64,000 bases of DNA from Bombardia bombarda (lineage: Eukaryota > Ascomycota > Sordariomycetes > Sordariales > Lasiosphaeriaceae), in assembly GCA_030512295.1 (NCBI GenBank), contig JAULSR010000001.1:3681001-3745000 (forward strand), read 5' to 3'. A program made the position numbers and the translations under genes. The notes below the pieces were generated by a model. It did not search any database. It saw only the letters and a program-made list of their open reading frames with translations, and was not told where the DNA came from. This document shows positions 1 to 11,181 of this stretch, in pieces; position 1 is the first letter of the stretch, and every line of letters starts with the position of its first letter.

Positions 1-1709
1 TTAGGTGGTGCAGTTTACCGCCCACCCGCCCCCGACGTATCGGGAATATCGGGATCTGCCGAAACTCTCTCTCGCGGATCGGATCCATGCAAATCACTTG
101 CGAGTTGCGCTCGCCTAGGCAAGAGCGAGCCAGCCTGGTGGGTCCTATCGGCTGCTCCTTCTTGGGGGGGGGGGGGGGTGAAGAAGCAAAAGCAATGCAA
201 CTGCCATGGCATGGCATGGCATAGGATGGTAACTTGTGTGTGTGTGTGTGTTGCACGTTGCACGTCGCGCGCCGCCGCCCGTACTGTGGTTATCTAGGCT
301 GTCTCGTTGTGTTGTATCCGTATTATAGTTTACAATGCAGGTGGCTGACACCTGCACGGGAACCACCGAGACCAGCGATAGGCACGTTGGGTGTCCATCC
401 GTAGGTTCCATATCCAATGTCGCCCGCCTGGCTGGGCAAACACCTATCCGCCATCGGAGTGACGGAGTAGCTGATTCCCGTATCCCGTACGTGGCTTCGG
501 TAGACGGGTATTCTGTATTCGTAGGTCGCACACTGATCTTCCGAACAATCTTTCAGGGGGTTGGGTTGGGTGGTTGGAAGCCGTCGTGAAAATATCTGGG
601 GACGGGGGAGGTTGGCTGAGGTCTTGAAAAGTTTGGGCAGCTGGCTGCTGAAGTGTGTCACAAAAATGTCAATCCCCAGCCCCACACCCCCACACTTTGC
701 TTGATATACGCCTAGCCGTAACCTCCGAGTTGCCGGCTTGGTCCGGTAAGCGCAGCAAGCAGCGGCACACCTCAGCGCCGCAGCGGTAAGAAAAGAAAAA
801 GAAGAAAAGAAGAAAATCTTTACAGTGGTGGCCGGTATGTTCCATAGGGAAAGTACACAGTAAGAAACGAGTGGAACCCACCTAGAGCAAAATTTCCTAT
901 TCGAGTGGCGCGTGAGCAAGGTAAAATTTACTTCTCTGAAATTGAATTACCTTGATTAAGATTTTCCGTTGCGAACAGAAGTCAGTAGGTCCAGCCAGCC
1001 CAGCCCTCAAGGTGTTCTCTCTCTCATTTGCCATTTCCCCAGATATCGACTCGCACAACCTTGCCAGCTTTCTTGCACCGTCCACCTTGCTAGCAACCGT
1101 TCGTGAGGGATCTCGGCCTGCGTTGTTTTGATATATCGAATATTGATCGCATTGGTTCTGGAGCTGCTCGTAATCCTTTCCCGCACTACCAGGTATGTTT
1201 GCGCATTTTTTTTTTCTCTGCTCTCCTCATCCTCCTGCGGTCTTAGTGGACACTTTGAAGTCAGACCAACCAATCCCAAGTGACCCGCTAGCCCGAGTTG
1301 CCGCGTTTTCTCCCTGGTCTGCCCTGGGTCCTGGGTCCTGGGCCCTGGGCGTGTGTGTATGGTGCAATTGCGTGGTGAGCGTCTTTTTGGGCCGAGAGCT
1401 GAAGCTGAGCTGTTTTGACAAGCAACCCGCACCGCAACCCACGCAACCTCCAGACTCCAGTCGCATGGAAATTGACTCACCAACATTGTGCCAGATCAGA
1501 GACCCACCTCGCACCTCCGCAACCGCAACCGCAACCGCAACCGCGACAAACACCATCTCTTGACTGACTGACTGACACCGACTGTTGTCGCCGTTGCTGT
1601 CGTCGAGTAACTTTCCGAGGGTTGGCATCGGCCTTGTTGTTGCGCGCTGCAGTCCGCATAGCTCGGCTTCGTCGGTCCACAATTCACATCCACCACACGT
1701 GTACGCACC
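1..1709. other. Intergenic region and 5' leader of the mitochondrial carrier gene
   Basis: No protein gene is supported here; the open frames overlap each other and contain homopolymers. A G15 tract lies at 164-178 and a short TG repeat near 236-250. A strong donor-like CAG|GTATGT at 1193 is followed by three CTGAC branch-like repeats at about 1563-1577 and by AG acceptors up to 1652. The carrier may therefore have a 5'-UTR intron of several hundred bases. A (CCGCAA)4 repeat lies at 1517-1540. Confidence 0.5.
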
Positions 1710-3961
1710 ATGTCTAAGGTCGCCGCGGTAAAAGAGGTGGTCAAGGAGACCCTGATCGGCTCCCAGGAGCCCCAGGAACCCGCGCAACCCTCGGTCCAGG
1801 CAAAGGCCCGCTTCGTCAGCCATGCGATCAAGGATGAGGAGACGGGCGACCTCTACATGGGCCCCGACCAGTTCATCGATGCCATTGCTCCCCCAAGGGA
1901 AGACTATGTGAGTTGCCACCCCCAGATCTTGGAAGAGAGAGACCAATTGCCTGACGCGCAACCCCCAACAACCAGCACAAGATCAAGCGGGAGCAGTACT
2001 CGATCCTGTTTCGCGTCGCCGACCGCAGCAGAAAGGGCAAGGTAACTCTGGCCGACTGGAGCTTCTTTGAGAACCTCCTCACCAAGCCCGACGCCGAGTA
2101 CGAGATTGCCTTCCGCCTCTTCGACGTCGAGCGCCTGGGCACCGTCAAGTATGACGACTTCCGCAAGCTCTACGAGCTCAACAAGGGGCCCGAGAGCATC
2201 CCTTTCGACTGGGACTGCGAGTGGGCCCAGCTCTATATCGGCAACAAGACCAAGAGACACAACCTGGACTACCAGCAATTCACCCAGATGCTGCGCGGTC
2301 TGCAGGGCGAGAGGATCAGGCAGGCATTCCAGCTCTTTGACAAGGACGGCGACGGATATATCGAGCCCGAGGACTTTGAGCGCATCATCGCCGAGACATC
2401 GAGGCATAAGCTCTCTGACCACCTGCTCGAGAACCTGCACACCTTGTGCAACGTCTCGCAAGGAACCAAGGTGTCGTACGCCAATGTCCGGGCTTTCCAA
2501 AATGTGATCAAGGAGATGGACCTCGTAGAGTTCATCATCAGACGTGCCTGCCTCAAGAGCGAGGACGGCAAGATCACAAGGGCCGAGTTCCTGAACCAGG
2601 CCGCCAAGATCACACGCTTCTCGCTTTTCACCCCCCTCGAGGCCGATATTCTCTTCCACTTTGCCAGCCTCGATGAGCCATCTGGTCGGCTGTCGCTACG
2701 GGACTTCGCCAAGGTCCTCGACCCATCCTGGAGGAACCGCGGCGAGGCCGAGGAGTTGAGCCGCCCTGTCATCCCCCAGACTGCTGGCCAGCAGTTTCTC
2801 TCAGGCGCCCTCGAGTCTGCCTTTGGCTTCGCCCTCGGAAGTGTGGCTGGTGCGTTCGGTGCGTTCATGGTGTACCCTATTGATCTGGTCAAGACTAGAC
2901 TGCAGAACCAGAGAGGCGCGAACCCCGGCCAGAGACTATACAACAACTCGATCGACTGCTTCAGGAAGGTGATTCGCAACGAGGGTTTCAGGGGCCTGTA
3001 CTCGGGTGTCCTGCCACAGCTTGTCGGTGTCGCGCCGGAGAAGGCCATCAAGCTTACGGTGAACGACCTCGTGCGGAATTATTTCTCGGATAAACAGGGC
3101 AAGATCTTTTGGGGCCATGAGCTTCTTGCTGGTGGTACCGCCGGTGCTTGCCAAGTTGTATGTTGACCCCTGTTCTGTGATCGTTTCTGGCTGGCTGGCC
3201 GTGCCGACTGGATGACTGACTGTTTGCAGGTGTTCACCAACCCTCTGGAGATTGTCAAGATTCGTCTCCAGGTTCAGGGAGAGGTGGCCAAGAGCGTCGA
3301 GGGCGCGCCCAAGCGCTCTGCCATGTGGATTGTCCGCAACCTTGGCCTGGTTGGCTTGTACAAGGGTGCATCTGCATGCCTGCTCCGCGATGTGCCCTTC
3401 TCGGCCATCTACTTCCCCACATATTCGCACCTGAAGAGGGACGTTTTCGGCGAGTCGTCGACAAAGAAGCTCGGGGTGCTCCAGCTCCTAACGGCCGGTG
3501 CCATTGCCGGTATGCCGGCGGCCTACCTCACGACACCCTGCGACGTGATCAAGACGCGTCTCCAGGTCGAGGCGCGCAAGGGCGACACGACCTACACGGG
3601 TCTTAGACACGCTGCGCAGACCATCTGGAAGGAGGAAGGATTCCGCGCCTTCTTCAAGGGCGGACCGGCCCGTATCATGCGCTCGTCGCCGCAGTTCGGT
3701 TTCACGCTCGCGGCGTACGAGGTTCTGCAGACTGTCGTGCCTTATCCCGGCGGCAAGGCCGAGGCGAAGCTCAGCCCCGATGTCGTCCCATTGAGGGAGA
3801 CGTCGGCCCCCGACAGCCCCTTTGTGCGGTCCCGGAACGCGCTCAAGATTTTGCTGGACCTGGACGGCAACTTTGGACGGGCAACGCTGGGTCCTAATGA
3901 GAAGGGGTGGAAGTCGCTTCCCGGCTGGATGGCAGGTGGTGGCGCCGGCTCGAGAAGCTGA
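1710..3961 (+). CDS. Calcium-regulated mitochondrial aspartate/glutamate carrier (AGC/aralar type)
   Basis: Predicted inner-membrane antiporter of the SLC25 family, expected by family to exchange aspartate for glutamate plus a proton in the malate-aspartate shuttle. Model: exons 1710-1907, 1976-3157 and 3230-3961, with GTGAGT..CAG and GTATGT..CAG introns of 68 and 72 bp, both phase 0; the product is 703 aa. The N-terminal half is an EF-hand domain. One canonical loop (DKDGDGYIEPED, residues 188-199) is intact; other repeats such as DRSRKGKVTLAD (from 82) are degenerate. The C-terminal half carries three mitochondrial carrier signatures: PIDLVKTR (367-374), PLEIVKIR (465-472) and PCDVIKTR (563-570). 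Architecture and length fit fungal Agc1 and human aralar/citrin rather than the shorter ATP-Mg/Pi carriers. A C-terminal extension of about 70 residues follows the last carrier repeat. Substrate is inferred from family only. Confidence 0.95.
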
Positions 3962-5587
3962 AAGTTGAGCTATTCCACGGGGTTTAGTCTGCCTAATGAC
4001 GAACATGAAGACTTATAGCAAGTCACTGCATCATACAATCTGGATGCACCAGCAAACAAACATACGACTTGGGGCGCGGGTTGCCAAAAGTCCCCGTTCG
4101 GTTCCATTGATCGGCTCAGCTCGGCAACAACACACCACACCACGGACGGGATATAACTCGGCAATGTGTCAGCCAGGCTAAGGTGATGGTGGGCTTGGGG
4201 AAAGTTACTTTACATGGAGACGGAGTGAACTCTCTCTGTGTTGTGTGTGTGAACATCATACAACAAGTGAGGGGAAATCACACCAGTGCCAGTCCAATCC
4301 AACCCAACCCAACCCTATTTATTTCAATCCGGCGGCCCGGTCCAACCCCCCATCATCCATTTGCTTTTTTCCCGCCTCCGGCATCACAGACCATTTAGAA
4401 ATGCATATGCGTAACACCATGTCGGCAGATTGGCGTTCCATACTTCTTTTTTTTTTTCCACTTCTTTATTTGTTTTCTATTTGCTTTTGCTCTTGCACAG
4501 GATAAATGGGGCGGCACAAATGGCATATTCAAGTGTGTGTTTTTCTTTTCTTTCTTTTCTTCTTTTCTTGTGACTATCATGTGAATTCTTTTTGATACTT
4601 GCATGATTTTTTATGTATTGCAGCCCGCGATTTGCTTTTTATTGGTGAAGAAAAATGTTGTTTGAAGACCTGGCTTCGTTTTAGAGGAGGGGAGAGAGAG
4701 AAAGAGAGATACAAAGATTTCTTGTCAAGATTTATCAGCTTATTTCTCTCTCTCTGCAGATTATCTTGTCATTTGGGACTTTTGGATCGTTTCCGTCCCA
4801 TCACTTTTGGTGTTTCTCTAGCAGAACCAGAGCCAGCGCCAGCGCCAGCGTCAGCGAAGTGCTTGTCTCGACATACATCCATCGATTCGTGGGTTGGTGG
4901 GTTGGTGGGTTGGTGCCTGCGGATGGAGAAATTGTCTGAGACACACTCAGACGCGAGCGCACTTGGTTGCGCACGTGCGAATGTTGCTGGTACCGACCTA
5001 CCTTACCTATCTGGATATTTCTCATACCACACCGACAACAAAAGACGGTGTTGCTGTCTTGGATTAGACAGAGAAAAAGAGAAGAATTGGTACCAATCAT
5101 TATATGAATCTTTGTGGCGGTGGTTGAGCAGTCGACTGACCATGCCTGGTTGGGGAAACTGTATGGTAGGTAAAGTAGCTGTGAATGGATACCTATGTGC
5201 CCACCCCTTCTCCCCCTCTCCCTTTCCTATTCTTCTTTAGGCTGGTAATGCATGCCTTGAGGATATATCTTGACGTACTGCGAGACAGTGATGTCGAGAA
5301 TTGGCATGCCACCTACTTGCACGGTATACCAGCTATCAGATGGGCAAGGACAGGGCTCAGCTATCTCATGGGTGGGTATATGTTTTGTGGCATATACGGA
5401 CATTTGTCTTCCCTGTCCTTTCTTCTCAGGCGATGGATCGTCCGGTCATTTCTCCCTCCCTCTCTTCCTCGTCTTTTTCGTTGCTTTTCACGAGCAACGG
5501 GTGCAGCTAGATATGACTAGCCATCTGTCTTTTACCTCCTCTACACTCCCCTCCCTCTTCTCCCCTCCCAACCCCCAAAAATCATCA
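3962..5587. other. Convergent 3' intergenic region
   Basis: This 1.6-kb spacer separates the 3' ends of two convergent genes. It is T-rich and pyrimidine-rich (for example 4441-4620), with short tandem motifs such as GTTGGTGG near 4890-4915 and CCAGCG near 4830-4850. The small open frames show no recognisable domain. It probably holds the 3' UTRs and polyadenylation signals of both genes. Confidence 0.5.
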
Positions 5588-6253
5588 TCAAACCCATCCG
5601 CTTAACCTCTTTCTCTCCGTCTCATCCACACATTGATACTCTCCCACTGCCACCCCTTCATCCCCCTCCATCATCATAACCCCCTCCATCCACGCAACAT
5701 ACCGCTCAAATCCACCCGGACACCCCAGCACGCGCGCCCGCCGCACGCCCCGCACGCCCTCGAAACGCCGCAGCGCCTCGGCCCCCGGCCCTGCGAACAC
5801 GACCGCCTGCCACACTGAGAGGACCAGCTCGTCGGCGTGGGAGAAGGCGGAAGTGATCGCAGAGACAGACCAGGGCGGGGGGAGGAGGTCGAGTTGGAGG
5901 GGGAGGTGCCAGCGGCGGATTAGACTTTGGTTTGTGTGGGGTGGGTACCAGGGGCGTAGACGGGGGAGGGAGGTTAGGTGGAGAGGGTGGGCCAGGAAGA
6001 TGTTGTGTTGGTAGAGGATGGGGAGGGCTTCGTGGTGGGTTTGGCGGCTGGTGGAGAGGATGGCGGGGTGTAGGGTGTGGTGTTGTTTTTGTTTGTTGTT
6101 ACTGGATGTGGTGGACTTGTGGTGGATGGAAGGTTTTGCTGATACGGGGAGGATGAGTAGGAGTTTGTATATCTCGATGCGAAGCTCGATGGGTATGGAG
6201 AGGAATGAGGATGGTTTTGGCGGTGGTTGTGATATCTCATCTCTTTGAGGCAT
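5588..6253 (-). CDS. 2EXR/F-box-like domain hypothetical protein
   Basis: Single-exon gene of 221 aa starting at MPQRDEIS (ATG 6251-6253). The frame is open upstream to 6463, but those 70 residues look like translated leader, so the internal start is preferred. Near residue 16 the core reads FLSIPIELRIEIYKLLL, followed by the HPAILSTSRQTHHEALPILY block. This pattern is typical of the large fungal 2EXR/F-box-like family: a hydrophobic LP.E.R..IY.L helix, then L...CRQ.H.EALP.LY. Such proteins are numerous in filamentous ascomycetes and their partners are mostly unknown. No membrane segment or signal peptide is seen. A low-complexity S/N/Q/K stretch interrupts the domain after LPVSAKPS. Function is not assigned; a substrate-adaptor role is only a family-level guess. 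Confidence 0.75.
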   Translation of the reverse strand: MPQRDEISQPPPKPSSFLSIPIELRIEIYKLLLILPVSAKPSIHHKSTTSSNNKQKQHHTLHPAILSTSRQTHHEALPILYQHNIFLAHPLHLTSLPRLRPWYPPHTNQSLIRRWHLPLQLDLLPPPWSVSAITSAFSHADELVLSVWQAVVFAGPGAEALRRFEGVRGVRRARVLGCPGGFERYVAWMEGVMMMEGDEGVAVGEYQCVDETERKRLSGWV

Positions 6254-7059
6254 GTTGTGTTGTTGTAGAGTGTGGTGGAATGATGCGTGAATCAGCGAGG
6301 CTTTGTTGTTTGAGCAACATTGTATAGAGATATACGGCCATCTGTGTGTGGATGATGACGGCGGTGATATACGATGCGAGAAATAGGCCGGTGAGAGCAT
6401 ACTACTAATCACTCTTTTGTATGTAGTCGCAGCTTCAACCTGACGACATACCGAGGCGGTCAAATGATGTCGATTATTCTAAGCTGACGGGCGTCGAGGT
6501 CATGATGATCTAACTAGAAAAGGAAAAGGGGGCCAGAATAACAAAGGGCCCTCCAAGCATTCGTTGTCTCTGACTCGAATATTTACTTCTTTCAACAACA
6601 CCATTCACCATGGAAATAACTAATCCTGTCATTTTGAGCAGAAACCCGAAGCTGGTGCTATGAGCTGGGTTACTCAAGGTGCTTACTTGCAGTCCATTGT
6701 CCGACATGACATGAGGTCTTGCGAGAGATTTTCAGAGAACCACCAGCGTCGTGAGGGGCGGATAAATGGTATTAACAGTCACTTGTGATTGTATAAGAGC
6801 TGTACAAGGAAGAAGTTTGTTTGGATCGCATTTAGAGAATTTATATGTTCAGAGTGTCTGGACTGTATTTAGTGACATCAGAATACCTACCAAGTCGCGT
6901 CAAGTATCCACTTATATTCCTACCCAGCTGAGGTAAGAATGATGATTGTGGGTAGATATCCAAGTAGACAGGGCAATGTTTAAGTTTTCGTCTAACAACC
7001 TGTTGTCTTCCTTTTATTGATGAAAGTTATCTGGCATCTATCTAAGGTACCTATCTAGC
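6254..7059. other. Intergenic region upstream of the 2EXR gene
   Basis: It lies between the 5' end of the 2EXR gene and the 3' end of the phosphotransferase gene. The bases next to 6253 are the presumed leader of the 2EXR gene. The rest is AT-richer DNA with no coding signal. A TACCTA-type motif occurs near 7047-7056. Confidence 0.45.
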
Positions 7060-8568
7060 TCAGACGTTGGGACCTACATCTCCCCGATCGTATGGACCCT
7101 CTACTCTTCTATAAAAGGTCTCAACGGTAATCAAGAACTTAAGTAACTCATTGTCATAGGCATTCTCAGTCTCCTTCTTTCGCTGGTCATACAGCTTGAG
7201 ATGCCTCATCTTCTTGGTGACAAAAGCCTGAATGTCCTCCTCGGGAATCTTCTTCACAAGCTCGTCCCAATCTGGGGTGTGGCGGATCAGCTCGGCGCAG
7301 GGGTAGTTATCTGGGGATTGGAACCATCCCTGGAGGACGATGATGAACCACATTGTTCCGTTCTCTCTTGATCGTCTGATGAGATTCGATAGCGAGTCCT
7401 TGCTGCTGCCGCCTCCGTGTTCGCTTCTTCCATGGTTGTTATCATCGGGCGTGATGGCAACCTTTCCCTTCTCCTCTTCCTCCTCCTCTTCCTTCTTCTC
7501 TTCCTCCTCCAAAACACGCTGAAACATGTCCAAATATCGCATAAACCTAATTCCGAACTCCTCGTCAAAGTCCCACATATGCGGCCTGTTGAATAGCAGC
7601 CACCAGGGCGCAGTAGCGAAAAACTGCGTGGGGCCGGCGTACGAGAACTCAAAGTCGAGGACTCCAGTGACATCCCAGTCCTTGTTCACCAGCATGTTGT
7701 TCGGGCCGAAGTCGTCGCAGATGAGCTTGAACGGCCCTCTGTCATACTCGGGCCAGACGTGGCGGCTGGTTAGGTCTGATTCTTTCAGCACCCGGGTAAA
7801 GATGTACTTTTCTCTTGCGTCTTTCTCATCATACACCGAGTTGAGCTGCTCGTGGAGTTGTCGCCACTGCTGATGGACGACAAAGTCAAAAAAGTCCTTT
7901 GTCGTCTCGAGCTGTTGGCTCCGTGAGCCGTCGTCGAAGACGTTGACGCCCCCAAGGCGGATGATTTCGTGGGCGGGCAGCGTCAGGGGCCGTCGTCGAT
8001 CGGGTGGCGGTGGTTGTGATGCATCGACCGGCAGAGTGCCAATCTCGTCAAAGTCGAGCTTGAACATCTGGATCATGAAGCGCGCGGTTTGCCTGTATAT
8101 TTTTTCCATGACATTGTCATCATAATCCTTCTGCCCCTCATCCTTATCGTCTATCACTTTCCCGAGGTTGTCGCCCTCTATGAAGGTCTGCATCATGAAG
8201 GGTCCCAGGCCAAGCGGGTCCTCATCGGCGAGGCCCCAGACCTTGACCTCGGGGACGGGAATAGTGGTTCGCTCGCGGAGAAGTTCGAGCACGGCAAGCT
8301 CGCCGGCAACCTTTTCGTCGCAGTGGGCTTGGCTGGTCCTGCCGACCAGGGGAAAACGAATGATCCACTTCTCGCCATTGTCGAAAACTACAACACGACA
8401 CAGATTGAATGAGCCATGAGGGCGCTCCTTCTCAAGTCGGCAGGGCAGTTGTTCTGGGTGGTGTTTGGTGGCCCAATCAGGGATCCTGTGCGCCTGATGG
8501 TCGCCTTTCCCGAGCCACATGAGCCCTTTGGTCATAACCACCTTTTCGAAGCACCAGTCCACATCCAT
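7060..8568 (-). CDS. Aminoglycoside phosphotransferase (APH)-fold family protein
   Basis: Single-exon gene, 502 aa, of the fungal APH/choline-kinase-like family, predicted to phosphorylate an unknown small molecule. The N-lobe has a beta-strand block around WIIRFPLVGR (68-77), with a later conserved Glu in EKVAGELAVLELL (85-97) and PVPEVKVWG (104-112). The catalytic loop reads CDDFGPNNMLV (284-294). This is the HxDxxxxN Brenner motif with Asp in place of the first His, and with N291 for metal binding. The DFG-equivalent is DFEFSYAGP (305-313). A strongly acidic Glu/Lys stretch lies near residues 359-373, an insertion relative to bacterial APH enzymes. No signal peptide or membrane helix is seen. 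These genes are abundant in ascomycetes and rarely confer drug resistance; substrate unknown. Confidence 0.88.
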   Translation of the reverse strand: MDVDWCFEKVVMTKGLMWLGKGDHQAHRIPDWATKHHPEQLPCRLEKERPHGSFNLCRVVVFDNGEKWIIRFPLVGRTSQAHCDEKVAGELAVLELLRERTTIPVPEVKVWGLADEDPLGLGPFMMQTFIEGDNLGKVIDDKDEGQKDYDDNVMEKIYRQTARFMIQMFKLDFDEIGTLPVDASQPPPPDRRRPLTLPAHEIIRLGGVNVFDDGSRSQQLETTKDFFDFVVHQQWRQLHEQLNSVYDEKDAREKYIFTRVLKESDLTSRHVWPEYDRGPFKLICDDFGPNNMLVNKDWDVTGVLDFEFSYAGPTQFFATAPWWLLFNRPHMWDFDEEFGIRFMRYLDMFQRVLEEEEKKEEEEEEEKGKVAITPDDNNHGRSEHGGGSSKDSLSNLIRRSRENGTMWFIIVLQGWFQSPDNYPCAELIRHTPDWDELVKKIPEEDIQAFVTKKMRHLKLYDQRKKETENAYDNELLKFLITVETFYRRVEGPYDRGDVGPNV

Positions 8569-11181
8569 GGTAGCTGGCTCTCATTCACTCTTGTTGGTTG
8601 AATATCAATTAGTTGTGATCTGGTGATCCATGGATGTTCGGAGGAGATGCTGAGGCACAGAAGGTAACGTGCAATATGCAGTTGGAATTGCACTTCATAC
8701 TGTGCCGATTTCATGTTGTAGGTAAACAGTATCAGATGGCTGCACGTGAGACGCGAAATTGCGGTGTAACTACTAGGTATCTCGCCTATTTCAGCCCGGC
8801 GTAATAGGCCCCTGTATTAGTGTATGAGGACCTCATAATTATCTAGGTAAGGTACGAAGTAGTAGATATCTATCTAGGCTGCCCATACAATATGTTGCCT
8901 AGGCGATACTAAGGTCGATATAATATCATCAGGAAAAAAAGACAACGATCCAAAAATCTGTCCAAGTAGCTAGACAAAACGCCCTCGCAAGCATACATAC
9001 TCTCCTCCACACGTGTGTATCCTTTGGTCTACTCCATGCGAATTCAATTCGAGCCGCATATGGTTGACGAGTCACACGTTGTTGTTTTGTTCGGGAACAC
9101 TGTTGTTCAAGTTTAGGTGCTGCTACCGCCGCTGGTGTTGCCACTGTCTGTCGTCTTGCCCTATTCTCGCAGTCAGTATCTCTTGGGCCATGATCTAGAT
9201 AGGCATAGAGTTAGGCAGTTAGTAACCGCGCACCTTACTGCTATCTTCCAACTCAGTGGAGTCAAGCAATCTGCTTGTACGTGTGTTTGTGTTTATGCCA
9301 AAGATGACACACGCCTCTCAGAGTCGGTCAGGGTCAGCAATAAATACAGCATGGGCCAAAACTCTGGTAACAACATACATCATCAGTCTTAGAACCGACC
9401 AGTTTGTCATTGTACCTACGCCAGCAGATCCGTTATAAGACGAGTCCCCCCCGGAAATTTAAGGCGAAGAAAATAAACTCCAGTAACAGCGGGACCATTC
9501 GGAGTACTTGCTGTAGGAGATTGCGGAAGGTAGAAGGCGCGAGCTTCAGGAACGCTTGACAATGGTTTTAGTAGTAAAAAAGTCCTAAAATAATGGAGAT
9601 ATTGGCACACTTATTACTCTATAATATATATACATATTTACGTACACTATAAGGCAGTCGACTAATAGTAACTCCGAGGTGGGATGAGAATGAGCCAATC
9701 GACTATGGGCTGAGCCGAATGACTGGTGCTAGCTATCAAACACATCCCCCTCTCACTCCATGATGTGTCCGAGTATTAGCTCACCATGCATCCATAATTT
9801 GATTAACTGTTAGCTAATAGCCTATCCCAACGCAAAGATAAGAGGAATACATGGATGCGCGTGAAAGAGATTCTTGTGTGTAGAAGTAAGCTAGCAAGGT
9901 ATAAAGAAGAATAGAGGAGATAATAGATCAGAGACAGACTATTGTATCAACACATGATCTGTTTTCCCTAGATAATCTGCGCCTATGCCGCGAGAGTGCT
10001 AAAGGAGTGCATGTGTTGTTAACTCCGTGTCGTAACTCTTGCTTGCCAGAGCCAATGGATGAAAGAAGACCCAGAAACAGAATTATTTTTTTCGTCTCTC
10101 TTCTTCCTTCAGGATGCGGCCCTTGCAGGAGTGAGTCACGGCAAGATTTGTTGGTGCTGGCGATCCGTAGGGCTCTTGCCAGCTTGGTGATGATGGTGGT
10201 TGGGTGATTATCTGATTGATCTAATCTTTAGATCTGATTAGCCTAGATTCTGAGATTGGCTGGTTTATGCCTGTCGCCTCATATGAGACTCCACCATATG
10301 TCTCCAGGGGTGTTAGTCTACACCTTGGTCCTGGTGGTGTAGTGGTGACGTAAAACGGGTTGGGTACTATCTATGAACTGCCTGAAGTCTTTCAAGTATT
10401 ACTGCTGGCTGTGTTATGATGGTCCATTATGGGCAAACTTGGACGGAAGATTGTTCACAGAGGAAATGGACAGGTAAATCATTGCAGACTGTTTCCGTCA
10501 GTTCTCGGTGCCCAGGCAGCCAAGAAAGGTAGTACCTTACAGAAGGTTCGCCCAGCAGGGAAGATGGTCAAGTTCCAGGCCCCTGGGTCTTCCGTCGGTT
10601 GGTCAAAAGCTTATTAGCGGGCGTATACACTTTAAGTAGTGCAAGTGTTGCACTCGGGTTGGGGTGCGCCTTCCTTCGTGTCTCAATGGATGTGGTGTAC
10701 CCCAATGTCCCGCTGGTGCCTTGATACCTCCGATCTTCCGACGCGGACTTGAACATTCGGCGGCTGTATTGCCTGAGCCGACTTGAAATTATTGATCTGA
10801 AGTTCTGTCAGTTTTATATATAACTACGGGATGATTTCCAACTTGATGTTCAGCGTTATCTGGCGTCAACCTTTCGCAGTACCTTGTGAATTATATCATA
10901 AAGTGGGGTACCCTTGCCTAACTCGCTACCTTAGCCAGCACATCATCGCCAACCCGACACCGGACCCGCCTTGTCATTGCTTGACCAATTCCCCTTTCAC
11001 TTCCATCTCATCTCAAACCAAGAAAGCACGCCTTTTCAACCATCTCGGATACGGGGATCAAGAGGCGTTCCGACGTTTGTGTGTGTGTCTGCACACGCGT
11101 TTGCTTTTTTTTTTTTTTTCCTTCTGCGTGTTTATCCGTTTTCAAGAGGAAATAAACCCGCCGTTTAGCACCTCGTTCAAA
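8569..11181. other. Intergenic region between divergent phosphotransferase and MFS genes
   Basis: This 2.6-kb shared promoter region has no supportable gene. An AT-rich block lies around 9595-9990 and includes a TA-rich stretch at about 9618-9650. A 5'-leader-like segment with a T15 tract near 11105-11120 precedes the MFS start. The frame open from 10831 into the MFS gene appears to be untranslated leader. TACCTA/CCTAGG-type motifs occur at 8845-8915. Confidence 0.45.
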
